Shown one piece after another: positions 25,460-34,729 of a stretch of 64,000 nt of DNA. This DNA comes from Massilia sp. BJB1822. GTDB lineage: Bacteria > Pseudomonadota > Gammaproteobacteria > Burkholderiales > Burkholderiaceae_D. The notes beneath the pieces are model-generated. The model was not told the origin of the DNA. It was given only the letters and a program-made list of their open reading frames with translations, and did not search any database. The DNA lies in the NCBI RefSeq assembly GCF_013369485.1, contig NZ_JABWEB010000011.1, forward strand, positions 62,001-126,000, written 5' to 3'. The translations under genes were made by a program, and so were the position numbers. The number at the start of each line of letters is the position of its first letter. The first letter of the stretch is position 1.

Positions 25460-26878
25460 TTAGGTGCGCTGGTACACGTCCTCGAAGCGCACGATATCGT
25501 CTTCGCCCAGATAGCTGCCCGACTGCACTTCGATCAGGTGCAGCGGCACCTTGCCCGGGTTTTCCAGGCGGTGGTTCATGCCGATCGGGATGAAGGTCGA
25601 CTCGTTTTCGGTCAGCAGGCTGACCTTGTCGCCGCAGGTGACGCGGGCCGTGCCGCTGACCACCACCCAATGCTCGGCGCGGTGGTGGTGCATCTGCAGC
25701 GACAGCTTGCCGCCCGGATTGACGGTGATGCGCTTGACCTGGAAGCGCTCGCCGATATCGATGCCTTCATAGCAACCCCACGGACGGTAGACCTTGGTGT
25801 GGTGCAGGTGCTCGGTGCGGTCCTTGTCCTTCAGATGCTCGACGATCTGCTTGACGCGCTGCACCTGGTCCTTGTGCGCCACCAGCACGGCGTCATTGGT
25901 TTCCACCACCACCAGATCCTGCACGCCGACCACGGCCACGATGCGGCTCTCGGCGCGCACCAGGGAGCCGGACACATTGTCCAGATACACATCGCCGCGC
26001 GCCACATTGCCCTGGGCGTCGCCCGGCTGCACTTCCCACAGCGCCGACCAGGAACCGACATCGCTCCAGCCGATCGCGGCCGGCACCACGACGGCGTGGC
26101 GGGTGTGTTCCATCACGGCATAGTCGATGGAGTCGGAGGGGCAGGCGGTAAACGCCGCTTCATCCAGACGGCAGAAGTCGAGGTCGCGGTAATCCTTGGC
26201 CACGGCCTGCTCGGCGGCGCTGGCGATGGCCGGCTGGAAGGCGGCCAGTTCCTTCAGATAGGCGTCGGCGCGGAACAGGAACATGCCGCTGTTCCAGTAA
26301 TAATGGCCGGCGTCGACGAAGCCCTGGGCCGTTTCGCGGTTCGGTTTCTCGACAAAGCGCTCGACCTTGAAGCATTGCTCGCCCTGGGCCAGCGCTTCAC
26401 CGCTCTTGATGTAGCCATAGCCGGTTTCCGGGCCGGTCGGCACGATGCCGAAAGTGGCCAGGGCGCCGTCGGCCACCAGGGCGCTGGCGCGCTGGATGGC
26501 GGCGTAGAAGGCATCCACATCGGCGATGACGTGGTCGGCCGGCAACACCAGCATCACGGCTTGCGGATCGATGGCTTGCAGATAATGGGCGGCGGCGGCC
26601 ACGGCCGGCGCGGTATTGCGGCCCACCGGTTCGAGCAGGATGCCCAGCGGCTTGATGCCCACTTCACGCATCTGCTCGGCCACCAGGAAGCGGTGCTCAT
26701 TGCCGCAAACGATCAGCGGCTGCATCAGATCGGGACGGCCGGCCAGGCGCAGCGCCGTGTCCTGCAGCATGGTCTTATCCGACACCAGGGGCAGCAGCTG
26801 TTTAGGCAGAACGGCGCGCGACAGCGGCCACAGGCGGGTACCGGCGCCGCCGGACAGGATTACGGGATAAATCTTCAT
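25460..26878 (-). CDS. manC: Mannose-1-phosphate guanylyltransferase / mannose-6-phosphate isomerase
   Basis: 472 residues. N-terminal nucleotidyltransferase with GGAGTRLWPLSRAVLPKQLL and FVEKP; C-terminal cupin with QMHHHRAEHWVVVSGTA, the zinc-site motif of type II phosphomannose isomerases. The bifunctional enzyme makes GDP-mannose from fructose-6-phosphate via mannose phosphates, together with a phosphomannomutase not present here. It is the last gene of the cluster and overlaps the preceding gene as ATGA. With the AlgD-type dehydrogenase it should feed GDP-mannuronate synthesis. Also known as algA or cpsB. Confidence 0.95.
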   Translation of the reverse strand: MKIYPVILSGGAGTRLWPLSRAVLPKQLLPLVSDKTMLQDTALRLAGRPDLMQPLIVCGNEHRFLVAEQMREVGIKPLGILLEPVGRNTAPAVAAAAHYLQAIDPQAVMLVLPADHVIADVDAFYAAIQRASALVADGALATFGIVPTGPETGYGYIKSGEALAQGEQCFKVERFVEKPNRETAQGFVDAGHYYWNSGMFLFRADAYLKELAAFQPAIASAAEQAVAKDYRDLDFCRLDEAAFTACPSDSIDYAVMEHTRHAVVVPAAIGWSDVGSWSALWEVQPGDAQGNVARGDVYLDNVSGSLVRAESRIVAVVGVQDLVVVETNDAVLVAHKDQVQRVKQIVEHLKDKDRTEHLHHTKVYRPWGCYEGIDIGERFQVKRITVNPGGKLSLQMHHHRAEHWVVVSGTARVTCGDKVSLLTENESTFIPIGMNHRLENPGKVPLHLIEVQSGSYLGEDDIVRFEDVYQRT

Positions 26879-28041
26879 GCTTTTTTCTGTTCTAAATGGA
26901 GGTATTCGTTATCGTTTTCCGGACGGCGGCGGATGGCGCGGCGGTCGCGCGCATTGGCCCAGCCGTCCGTATCGTTCTGCGACAGCTGCTTCATTTCGCC
27001 GGCCCGGTCCACACTATAATCCTTAAATACGATTAATTCGTTAAGGGTAACATCCGGTAACACCCGCGTATATTCAAACAAGACGCTGCGCACCACTTTG
27101 GCGCCCGAGCAGATATGGCTGCCGTGGCCGATCCAGGTCGGGCCGACGATGTGGGCGCCGGGATCGATGCGGGCGCCCGAACCGAGGTAGACCGGGCCTT
27201 CGATGGTGGTGCCGTTCCAGTCGATGCTGGTGTTCAGGCCCACCCACAAGCCATCCTGCACCTGCACGCCGGGCACGGCCATATTCGCCACTTCGCCCAT
27301 CAGCACGCTTTGCAGCACTTCCCAGTAATCCTTGACGCTGCCGATATCGGTCCAGTTGAACTTGCGCGTCTGGCTGTAGAACGGCAGGCCGCGTTCGGCC
27401 AGCAGCGGGAAGAGCTCGGAGCCGATGTCGAAGGGACGGTCGGACGGGATCAGATCAATCACTTCCGGCTCGAAGATATAGATGCCGGTACTGGCGCAAT
27501 TCGATTTGGCCGCCTCCTGAGCCGGCTTTTCCTGGAACTCGCGCACGCGGCCGTCTTCGTCGCTGACCACCACGCCATAGCTGCTGACTTTATCCCACGG
27601 CACTTCGCGCGTGATGACGGTGGCCAGGGCGCCCTTGCGGCGGTGCTCGTACAAGGCCGATTTGATGTCGAGGTCGATCAGCGCATCGCCGCACAGCACG
27701 ATGGTGGTTTCGTCGAAGAAGCCGCCGAATTCCTGGATCTTCTTGATGCCGCCGGCAGAACCCAGCGGCTCAGGCACGATCTCGCCCTCGTCATTGGTAT
27801 AGCCTTCGAAGGAGTAGCCGATCTGCACGCCATACTGGTGGCCTTCGCCGAAATACTCTTCAATCTTTTCATGCAGGTGGGCGACATTCACCATGATTTC
27901 GGTGATGCCATATTTGGCCAGATGCTCGACCAGGTAAGCCATCACCGGCTTGCCCAGAATCGGGATCATGGGCTTGGGCAATTCATAGGTCAAAGGACGC
28001 ACGCGCGTGCCCTTGCCGGCCGCAAGAATCATTGCTTTCAT
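26875..28041 (-). CDS. Sugar-phosphate nucleotidyltransferase (NDP-sugar pyrophosphorylase family)
   Basis: 388 residues. N-terminal GT-A fold with MKAMILAAGKGTRVRPLTYE, PKPMIPILGKP, GSAGGIKK and LCGDALIDLD; then a left-handed beta-helix (about 255-345) with hexapeptide-like repeats (DPGAHIVGPTWIGHGSHICS). Such proteins join NTP to a sugar-1-phosphate; mannose or glucose is the usual substrate. The C-terminal tail (RRAIRRRPENDNEYLHLEQ) is extra and basic. ManC makes a second pyrophosphorylase partly redundant, so this one may use another sugar. Confidence 0.85.
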   Translation of the reverse strand: MKAMILAAGKGTRVRPLTYELPKPMIPILGKPVMAYLVEHLAKYGITEIMVNVAHLHEKIEEYFGEGHQYGVQIGYSFEGYTNDEGEIVPEPLGSAGGIKKIQEFGGFFDETTIVLCGDALIDLDIKSALYEHRRKGALATVITREVPWDKVSSYGVVVSDEDGRVREFQEKPAQEAAKSNCASTGIYIFEPEVIDLIPSDRPFDIGSELFPLLAERGLPFYSQTRKFNWTDIGSVKDYWEVLQSVLMGEVANMAVPGVQVQDGLWVGLNTSIDWNGTTIEGPVYLGSGARIDPGAHIVGPTWIGHGSHICSGAKVVRSVLFEYTRVLPDVTLNELIVFKDYSVDRAGEMKQLSQNDTDGWANARDRRAIRRRPENDNEYLHLEQKKA

Positions 28042-28080
28042 CTAAAACCCCCTTGTAGCGTTTTTTGCGTGTCGTTATTT

Positions 28081-29079
28081 TTATTTTGCCGAGGACTGCC
28101 AGCGCCAGGCATCGGTGCACATGCGCCCGATATCGTATTCGGCGCGCCAGCCCAGTTCGCTTTCCGCCAGCGCCGTATCGGCATAACAGGCCGCCACATC
28201 GCCGGCACGGCGCGCCACGATGCGGTAAGGCACCGGCTGGCCGCTGGCCGCTTCGAAAGCCCGCACCATTTCCAGCACGCTGTTGCCGCGTCCCGTTCCC
28301 AGATTGTAGGTAAATACGCCCGGGCCTGTCGCCAGCTTGTCCAGCGTGCGCACATGGCCGCGCGCCAGGTCGACTACGTGGATGTAATCGCGCACGCCGG
28401 TGCCGTCCACGGTCGGGTAATCGCCGCCGAACACGCTGAGGAATTCGCGCCGGCCCTCGGCCACCTGGGCCACATAGGGCAGCAGATTGTTGGGGATGCC
28501 GTTCGGCTGTTCGCCGATCAGGCCGCTTTCATGGGCGCCCACCGGATTGAAGTAGCGCAGCAGGGCGATGCGCCAGCTGGGGTCGGACTTGGCCAGGTCG
28601 CGCAGGATCTCTTCAATGACCAACTTGCTGCGCCCATAGGGATTGGTGGCCGACAGCGGGAAGTCTTCGGTGATCGGCACCGAGGCCGGATCGCCGTACA
28701 CCGTGGCAGAAGAGGAAAACACCAGCGACTTGACGCCGGCCGCGGCCATGCTTTCAAACAGCGCCACGCTGCCGCTGATATTGTTGTCGTAATAGCGCAG
28801 CGGCTGCTCGACCGATTCGCCGACCGCTTTCAGGCCGGCGAAATGGATCACCGAGTCGAAGCGGTGGGCAGCGAACAAGGCCGCCAGCGCGGCGCGGTCG
28901 CGGATATCGCCCTGCACGAAGGTGAAGCCGCGGCCGGCGATGCGGCCCACGCGCTCGCCCACGCTGGCGTCGGCATTCGACAGATTGTCCAGCACGACCA
29001 CCTCGTGGCCAGCCTGCAGCAGTTCAACGCAGGTGTGGGAGCCGATATAACCCATGCCCCCGGTAACCAGAATCTTCAT
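28081..29079 (-). CDS. galE: UDP-glucose 4-epimerase
   Basis: 332 residues, normal GalE length. NAD-binding Rossmann motif [11 protein letters not shown], catalytic Tyr/Lys in [12 protein letters not shown], Ser in FSSSATVYG, and [17 protein letters not shown]. Interconverts UDP-glucose and UDP-galactose in the cytoplasm, giving galactose units for the polymer. Its ATG directly follows the TGA of the glycosyltransferase before it. Confidence 0.95.
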   Translation of the reverse strand: MKILVTGGMGYIGSHTCVELLQAGHEVVVLDNLSNADASVGERVGRIAGRGFTFVQGDIRDRAALAALFAAHRFDSVIHFAGLKAVGESVEQPLRYYDNNISGSVALFESMAAAGVKSLVFSSSATVYGDPASVPITEDFPLSATNPYGRSKLVIEEILRDLAKSDPSWRIALLRYFNPVGAHESGLIGEQPNGIPNNLLPYVAQVAEGRREFLSVFGGDYPTVDGTGVRDYIHVVDLARGHVRTLDKLATGPGVFTYNLGTGRGNSVLEMVRAFEAASGQPVPYRIVARRAGDVAACYADTALAESELGWRAEYDIGRMCTDAWRWQSSAK

Positions 29080-30327
29080 TCAGCTTCCTTTGCGGTAAGG
29101 TGGCACGGCGTTCGGCAGCGGCGCATTGGCCGAGTACAGGCGTTCGTAGGCGGCCAGCAGCTTGGGCGCCTCGTATTCCCATTCCAGCTCGTTGACCACG
29201 CGGTTGCGGCCATACTCGCCCATGCGCGCGCGGCGTTCCGGATCGTCGAGCAGCTCGGCGATCTTGCGCGCCATGTCGATGGGATCGTTCTTCAGCGCGT
29301 ACAGCGACGCTTCCTGGGCCGAGACTTTGCCTTCCACCAGGTCGAACTGGACGATGGGTTTGCCCAGCGCCATGTATTCCATGATCTTGTTCATGGTCGA
29401 CTTGTCGTTCATATCGTTGGCCACGTCCGGATTGACGCAGACATCGGCCGTGTTCAGCATTTCCAGCAAGTCCTGGTCCGGCACGCGGCCGGTGAAGGTC
29501 ACGTGGTCGGCAATGCCCATATCGGCCGCCATCTGGCGCATCTGGTCGAGCGAGGTGCCGCCGCCCACCAGGCCGAACTGCACATCCGTGCGGCCCATGA
29601 CCTGGATCAGGTGGCGCGCCGACTCCAGCAGCAGATCGATGCCTTCCTGGGCGCCCATCACGCCGACATAGCCGACCAGGAAACGGCGGCCTTTTTTCAG
29701 GCGCTCGACCGGCGGCAGCACGCGCAGGCGGTCCAGCTTGGGACCGCTGCGCACCACATACACCTTGTCCGGGTCCATGCCGCCGCGTTCGATGGCGATC
29801 TTCTTGTAAGACTCGTTGGTGGCGATCGACACGTCCGAAGTCTTGAAGGACCAGCGCTCGAACAGCACCATCAGCTTGTAGAAGAAGTCGCGGCGGCCGA
29901 ACTTGGCCTCGTACAGCTCCGGATTGATGTCGTGGTGGTCGAACAGGAACTTCTTGCCCATGGTGAGCTTGAAGAAGCCGCCGATCAGGAACAGCAGATC
30001 CGGAGGATTGCAGGCGTGGATGACATCGAAGCCGCGCTGGAACAGCACTTTCCACGCCAGACGGAAAGTGTGGAACAGGGCCGCCGAATACTCGATCGCA
30101 TAACCTTTCGCGCCTTCCGCTTCGAGCGGCAGGCGGTAGCGGTAGATATGGATGCCCTCGATGGCCTCGTAGCGCGACTCATAACCCTTGCCGGTCGGGC
30201 AGATGATCGATACCTCGTAGCCATTGGCGTGCAAGGTGGTCGCTTCCTGCCAGACGCGGCGGTCAAACGGCGACGGCAGGTTCTCGACCAGGATCAGGAC
30301 GCGGCGCGGCTTACCAGCAGATGCCAT
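29080..30327 (-). CDS. Glycosyltransferase family 4-type
   Basis: 415 residues, two Rossmann halves (GT-B). N-terminal VLILVENLPSPFDRRVWQEA and DVIHACNPPDLLFLIG; C-terminal donor-side motifs GYVGVMGAQEGIDLLLESA and NPDVANDMNDKSTMNKIMEY. This form is common in exopolysaccharide clusters. It should transfer one sugar to the lipid-linked unit at the cytoplasmic face; the sugar cannot be told. Start overlaps the end of the dehydrogenase gene by 17 bases. Confidence 0.9.
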   Translation of the reverse strand: MASAGKPRRVLILVENLPSPFDRRVWQEATTLHANGYEVSIICPTGKGYESRYEAIEGIHIYRYRLPLEAEGAKGYAIEYSAALFHTFRLAWKVLFQRGFDVIHACNPPDLLFLIGGFFKLTMGKKFLFDHHDINPELYEAKFGRRDFFYKLMVLFERWSFKTSDVSIATNESYKKIAIERGGMDPDKVYVVRSGPKLDRLRVLPPVERLKKGRRFLVGYVGVMGAQEGIDLLLESARHLIQVMGRTDVQFGLVGGGTSLDQMRQMAADMGIADHVTFTGRVPDQDLLEMLNTADVCVNPDVANDMNDKSTMNKIMEYMALGKPIVQFDLVEGKVSAQEASLYALKNDPIDMARKIAELLDDPERRARMGEYGRNRVVNELEWEYEAPKLLAAYERLYSANAPLPNAVPPYRKGS

Positions 30328-31621
30328 CGTACTGACCTCCGCTTTGCTCGGCGCTGATGCGCACCAGGTCGACCAGGTTCTGGCCGGCTTTCAGGCGCTC
30401 CGGCACGGCCTTGAATTCGGCCGCGCCATTGCCGATCACCACGGTGTCGGCAAACGCCAGCACCTCGTCCATGGAGTTGACCATGAGCTTGGAGATGTGC
30501 GGGATATGGTTCAGGATGTAGTCCTGGTTGGCGCCGGTCAGGGCGGCCAGATTGACGTTCTTGTCGTACAGCTTGAGCTCATAACCCTTGCCCAGCAGGT
30601 GCTCGATGACGTCGACCAGCGGCGATTCGCGCAGATCGTCGGTGCCGGCCTTGAAGGAGAAGCCGAGGATGCCGACTTTGCGCGCGCCCTTGTCGACAAT
30701 CATCTTCAAGCCTTTTTCCACTTGCTTCTGGTTCGAGGGCAGCACGGAATTGAGCAGCGGCAGGTCCAGGTCCAGGCTGCGCGCCTTGTAGGTCAGCGCG
30801 CGCACGTCTTTCGGCAGGCAGGAGCCGCCGAAGGCGAAGCCGGGCTTCATATAATACGGCGACAGGTTCAGCTTGGTGTCCTGGCAGAAGATTTCCATGA
30901 CCTTGTGGCCATCGATGCCGACCGCCTTGCAGATATTGCCGATCTCGTTGGCAAAGGCGACTTTCACGGCGTGCCAGGTGTTGTCGGTGTACTTGACCAT
31001 CTCGGCGGTGGCCACATCGGTGCGCACCAGGGGCGCATCCATCTTCTCGTACAGCTGGACCAGCAGCGCGCCGGCCTGTTCGTCGGTCTCGCCGATCACG
31101 GTTTTCGGCGGGTGGTAGTAGTCGTACACCGCCGTGCCTTCGCGCAGGAATTCGGGGTTGTTGCAGACGCCGAAATCGACGCCGGCCTTCTTGCCCGACG
31201 CTTCTTCCAGGGCCGGGATGACCACCGAGGTCATCGAGCCGGGCAGCATGGTGCTGCGCGCCACGACCACGTGGAAGCCGGCCTTGTCCTTGATGGCGGC
31301 GCCGATCTGCTGGCATACCTTGCGCACATGGCTCAAGTCCAGATTGCCGTTCAGCTGGGACGGGGTGCCGACGCAAATCAGGGACATATCGCTGCCCAGC
31401 ACGGCGTCGCGCACATCGGTGGTGGCGCGCAGCAGGCCGCTCTTGACGGTGGCGGCAATCATCTCGCCGATGTCTTTTTCGATAATCGGGGTCGTACCCT
31501 GATTGATCAGGTCCACCTTGGTTTGGTTGGGGTCCACGCCAATCACGGTATGGCCGTCCGACGCCAGACAGCCGGCGGACACCGCCCCTACATAACCCAG
31601 GCCAAAGATACTGATTTTCAA
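30311..31621 (-). CDS. algD: GDP-mannose 6-dehydrogenase (AlgD-type)
   Basis: 436 residues, the same length as Pseudomonas AlgD and very similar throughout: MKISIFGLGYVGAVSAGCLA, KKAGVDFGVCNNPEFLREGT, MKPGFAFGGSCLPKDVRALT, and the final DGICW. The catalytic Cys is at 268, the same number as in AlgD. It oxidises GDP-mannose to GDP-mannuronic acid with two NAD. The start codon is TTG, backed by AGAGGAGT six bases upstream. This is the strongest clue that the polymer carries a uronic acid derived from mannose. Confidence 0.92.
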   Translation of the reverse strand: MKISIFGLGYVGAVSAGCLASDGHTVIGVDPNQTKVDLINQGTTPIIEKDIGEMIAATVKSGLLRATTDVRDAVLGSDMSLICVGTPSQLNGNLDLSHVRKVCQQIGAAIKDKAGFHVVVARSTMLPGSMTSVVIPALEEASGKKAGVDFGVCNNPEFLREGTAVYDYYHPPKTVIGETDEQAGALLVQLYEKMDAPLVRTDVATAEMVKYTDNTWHAVKVAFANEIGNICKAVGIDGHKVMEIFCQDTKLNLSPYYMKPGFAFGGSCLPKDVRALTYKARSLDLDLPLLNSVLPSNQKQVEKGLKMIVDKGARKVGILGFSFKAGTDDLRESPLVDVIEHLLGKGYELKLYDKNVNLAALTGANQDYILNHIPHISKLMVNSMDEVLAFADTVVIGNGAAEFKAVPERLKAGQNLVDLVRISAEQSGGQYDGICW

Positions 31622-31636
31622 GATATTACTCCTCTA

Positions 31637-33625
31637 TTAGTGTGCCTTGAACTGCCATTCCAGGACAGTCACGATTTCCGTTGTGCCAGCAATCTTGCCC
31701 CGCCAGATGGCGGTGCTGATGCCGGCTTTTTCATCAAACTTGCGCGAGATCCAGCCAGCCGGCGGCGATTCGCTGCAACGCAGCAATTCCACCCCGGCGC
31801 CAAACTCGCAGCGCATATTCAGCCGCGCCCGCTCGCCCTCGATACTGAGCTGGCTGCGCGTGCCTTGGGCCTTGCAGCCTTCAGCGAAGTGCCAATGCAG
31901 GGCTAGCTCATGCTCGCCCCGGCATTCTAATATATCTTTAACAACAAGGGCGTTTCGATTGGAATCAAATTCCACTTTGCGGCGGTGCAGCACCGGATCC
32001 GCCAGCCGGGCATAGCCATCGTGCTCGCCCTCAAACACTTGCAATTCGCCAGTAGCGGCATGGGCCAGCAGGCGCGCCGTGGCCTTGCGCAGCCACATGA
32101 AGTTGCCGCCGATCTCGGACTGGTCCTGGCCGTCCACCTGCACCGTGTTGTGGGCGGCGGTACTACGAAAATAGTCGCGCCACAGCTTTTGCGTGTGGTA
32201 GGCATAGGTGCCGGGGTCGATCAAAAACTCTTCGCCACCCAGGGACAGCGTAAACGCCAGCGCGTCGGCATGGCCGTGGGCTGCGATCGACAAATAGCCC
32301 AGCGGCGCGCAATCGGCCACCAGCCGCACTTCGCCAGCCTGGCCGTAATCCTTGCCCAGCAAGTAGTAGCCACCCTGCGGGAAAGCCAGCACCGGCTGCT
32401 CGGGAGCGGCCGCGCCCAACTCGTCCCAGCGCGCCGCGCCGGCCGCGCCGAACAGCCAGCGGTTCTTGTCGTCCAGGCGGCCGGCCTTGGCCTTGAAGTC
32501 AGACCGGCTGAACAGCAGCGCACAGCTGGCCAGCAGCGAGCGGTAGGGGCACCAGCCCGGCTCGTATCCCAGGCGCACCATCTGCGCATCGTCGGCATCG
32601 CCCGTCATCGGCACATGGCCACCGGCATCCATCAGGGCCGCCACGAACTCGGCCAGGCGCTCCAGACGCTGGCGGTAAGCCTGGCTGAAGCCGACACCGT
32701 TCACGGCGCCGATGCGCTGGCACAGCAGCATCATGTCCATTACCTCGTGCTGGTAATAGATGGCTTGCTCCTTATTGACCCCATCTTCCGTGTTTTGTCG
32801 CAGCGCTTCTTCTTCCAGGCCGCGCTGGGCCAGGGCTTGCCAGCGCGCCGCCTCCGGCCAGCAGGGCCAGTTGACGGCCGCCACGAACAGGCCCATGTAT
32901 TCGCCGAACAAATGGTTATTGGCCGAGGAATGGCGCGAGAAATAGCCGCGGATGAAGTGACAGTGCTGGTAGACATTGTCCAGCCACTGGCGCAGGAAAC
33001 GCTGGCCGCCCTCCCCTTCGAACAGAAAGGACGCCTGGCCGCCCAGCAGCTGCCAGGCGAAGGCCCAGTTCAAGAGCCGCACCGCCAGCTCCAGCGAGCT
33101 GGTCCAGTGTACGCCTTGCGGATATGGACATTGCGCAAACCAGGATTGTAACAGCTCGCGCGCGCCTTCCGCATAACGGCGCTCGCCGCTCAGGCGCCAG
33201 GCCAGGGCCAGCGTCACCAGTTCCAGGTGGCGGCTCGGCTCCCACAGATACTTGATATCGCCCACCACGCCCTCGCTGCGGTAGTCGATCAGCTTGCCCA
33301 ATTGCATGGGCGCCATGGTGCCGGTCTTCGGATCGCGGTTCCATTGCGGCGGGAAGCCCAGCGGCAGATCGCGCAAGGCAAACACATTCCAGCGCCCGGC
33401 CAGCACGGCGTCGGCGGCCGCGCACACGGCGCCCTGGTCGACACCGGCCGCCGGATCGCCGACGAAGGCGGCGCCGAAGCGGTGCAGCTCCGGCGCCGGC
33501 GCGCGGGCTGCCAGGCCCAAACCGAATTTACTGGCTTTTTTTTGCAGCAGCTGCTGCACGCGCCAGGCGATTTCGGGCGCACCCATCAATTTCAGGCGGT
33601 TGAGTTTCCAGGCGAGCGAAGTCAT
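31637..33625 (-). CDS. Heparinase II/III family protein (polysaccharide lyase-like)
   Basis: 662 residues. N-terminal alpha/alpha toroid (WNRDPKTGTMAPMQLGKLID, HWTSSLELAVRLLNWAFAWQ, RHSSANNHLFGEYMGL) and C-terminal beta-sandwich (AAHGHADALAFTLSLGGEEF, LIDPGTYAYH, TAAHNTVQVDGQDQSE), the arrangement of Hepar_II_III proteins. No clear signal peptide at the N-terminus (MTSLAWKLNRLKLMG), so location is uncertain. Members cleave uronic-acid polysaccharides and are often placed inside polymer clusters, where they may trim or clear the product. Overlaps the glycosyltransferase before it by 4 bases. Confidence 0.88.
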   Translation of the reverse strand: MTSLAWKLNRLKLMGAPEIAWRVQQLLQKKASKFGLGLAARAPAPELHRFGAAFVGDPAAGVDQGAVCAAADAVLAGRWNVFALRDLPLGFPPQWNRDPKTGTMAPMQLGKLIDYRSEGVVGDIKYLWEPSRHLELVTLALAWRLSGERRYAEGARELLQSWFAQCPYPQGVHWTSSLELAVRLLNWAFAWQLLGGQASFLFEGEGGQRFLRQWLDNVYQHCHFIRGYFSRHSSANNHLFGEYMGLFVAAVNWPCWPEAARWQALAQRGLEEEALRQNTEDGVNKEQAIYYQHEVMDMMLLCQRIGAVNGVGFSQAYRQRLERLAEFVAALMDAGGHVPMTGDADDAQMVRLGYEPGWCPYRSLLASCALLFSRSDFKAKAGRLDDKNRWLFGAAGAARWDELGAAAPEQPVLAFPQGGYYLLGKDYGQAGEVRLVADCAPLGYLSIAAHGHADALAFTLSLGGEEFLIDPGTYAYHTQKLWRDYFRSTAAHNTVQVDGQDQSEIGGNFMWLRKATARLLAHAATGELQVFEGEHDGYARLADPVLHRRKVEFDSNRNALVVKDILECRGEHELALHWHFAEGCKAQGTRSQLSIEGERARLNMRCEFGAGVELLRCSESPPAGWISRKFDEKAGISTAIWRGKIAGTTEIVTVLEWQFKAH

Positions 33626-34716
33626 GCTGCCCTCCCGGTGACGGCCGGCGGCACGGCGCTGGCGAAGCCCAGCTCGGCATACAGGGCCTGCAGCCGCGGC
33701 AGCACCGCCTCGGTCGAGAAGGTATCCTGAATCTTGCGCCGGGCCGCCATGCCCATGCGCTGCGCCAGCGCGGGATCGGCCAGCAGTTGGCCCAGGCGGT
33801 CGGCCAGCGCCGCCACATCGCCGGGCGGCACCAGGAAGCCTTCCACGCCATCGCTGACGGCGGCCGGGATGCCGCCCACCGGCGTGGTCACCACCGGCAA
33901 GCCATAGGCCATGGCTTCGAGCACGCTCATCGGCATGCCCTCGTTATAGGAAGGCAAGGCATACACATCGGCCCCGCGCAAGGCCGCTTCCTTGGCGGCG
34001 CCGGTGGCCCAGCCCAGCAGCTTGAGCTGCGGGGCGACTTCGAGTTCGGCGGCGCGCGCCGCCCCCGCCTCCAGTTCGCCGTCGCCGCCCATCACCAGCT
34101 GCAGCGCCGGGAAACGCGGCGCCAGCAGGGCCAGCGCCTGCACCAGATCATAACTGCCTTTGAGCTTGCCCAGACGGCCCAGCACCAGCACCGTCTGTCC
34201 CGGCGCACGCGCCGGGGCCGGCGGCGGCAGCTGCACCGGATTGTAGATGGCGTGGATGTGCGGATTGCTGCTGATGGTTTGCAGCCACTCCTGCCATTTC
34301 TGCGACAGCACGATCACGCGGCTGGCGCGGTCGAACACATAGCGGATCAGGCGCTGCTTGCGCGGCCCGCACTGCTCGCCGTAAAACAGGTGGAATTCGC
34401 CGCTGTGCAGGTGCACGATGGTCGGGATGCCGAGGCGCTCGGCCAGAAAAAAGAACGGCAGCTTGCGCCAGAAGCTGGCGCGCGACGACACATGCATATG
34501 CAGCAAGCCAACCTCGCCGCGCAGCAGCAGAAGCAGATAGCGCGCCAGCGCGCGCGCGGCGATGCCGAGCTTGGCGCCGCCGCCGCCATCGCAATGGGTG
34601 GCCAGGTATTCGACCGGCAGGCGCTCGAACAAGCCAGCCTGGCGGTAGACATTCACCACCGACGAGATCCCGCCCATGGTGCTGAAATGGGTGCCGATCA
34701 TGACTATTTTTTTCAT
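33622..34716 (-). CDS. Glycosyltransferase family 4-type, tandem paralogue A
   Basis: 364 residues. GT-B enzyme opening MKKIVMIGTHFSTMGGISSV, with VLVLGRLGKLKGSYDLVQAL and the donor-binding SYNEGMPMSVLEAMAYGLPV (EX7E). Very similar to the next gene upstream, sharing LATHCDGGGGAKL and SSRASFWRKLPFF. Start at 34716 chosen because the protein fold starts there; earlier in-frame codons to 34968 overlap the paralogue. The pair probably arose by tandem duplication. Confidence 0.9.
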   Translation of the reverse strand: MKKIVMIGTHFSTMGGISSVVNVYRQAGLFERLPVEYLATHCDGGGGAKLGIAARALARYLLLLLRGEVGLLHMHVSSRASFWRKLPFFFLAERLGIPTIVHLHSGEFHLFYGEQCGPRKQRLIRYVFDRASRVIVLSQKWQEWLQTISSNPHIHAIYNPVQLPPPAPARAPGQTVLVLGRLGKLKGSYDLVQALALLAPRFPALQLVMGGDGELEAGAARAAELEVAPQLKLLGWATGAAKEAALRGADVYALPSYNEGMPMSVLEAMAYGLPVVTTPVGGIPAAVSDGVEGFLVPPGDVAALADRLGQLLADPALAQRMGMAARRKIQDTFSTEAVLPRLQALYAELGFASAVPPAVTGRAA

Positions 34717-34729
34717 CTTACTCACATTG

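Noticed and set aside
27115-30357. 1080-codon plus-strand frame across galE and glycosyltransferase genes
   Set aside because: Spans several well-supported opposite-strand genes and their junctions; not coding.
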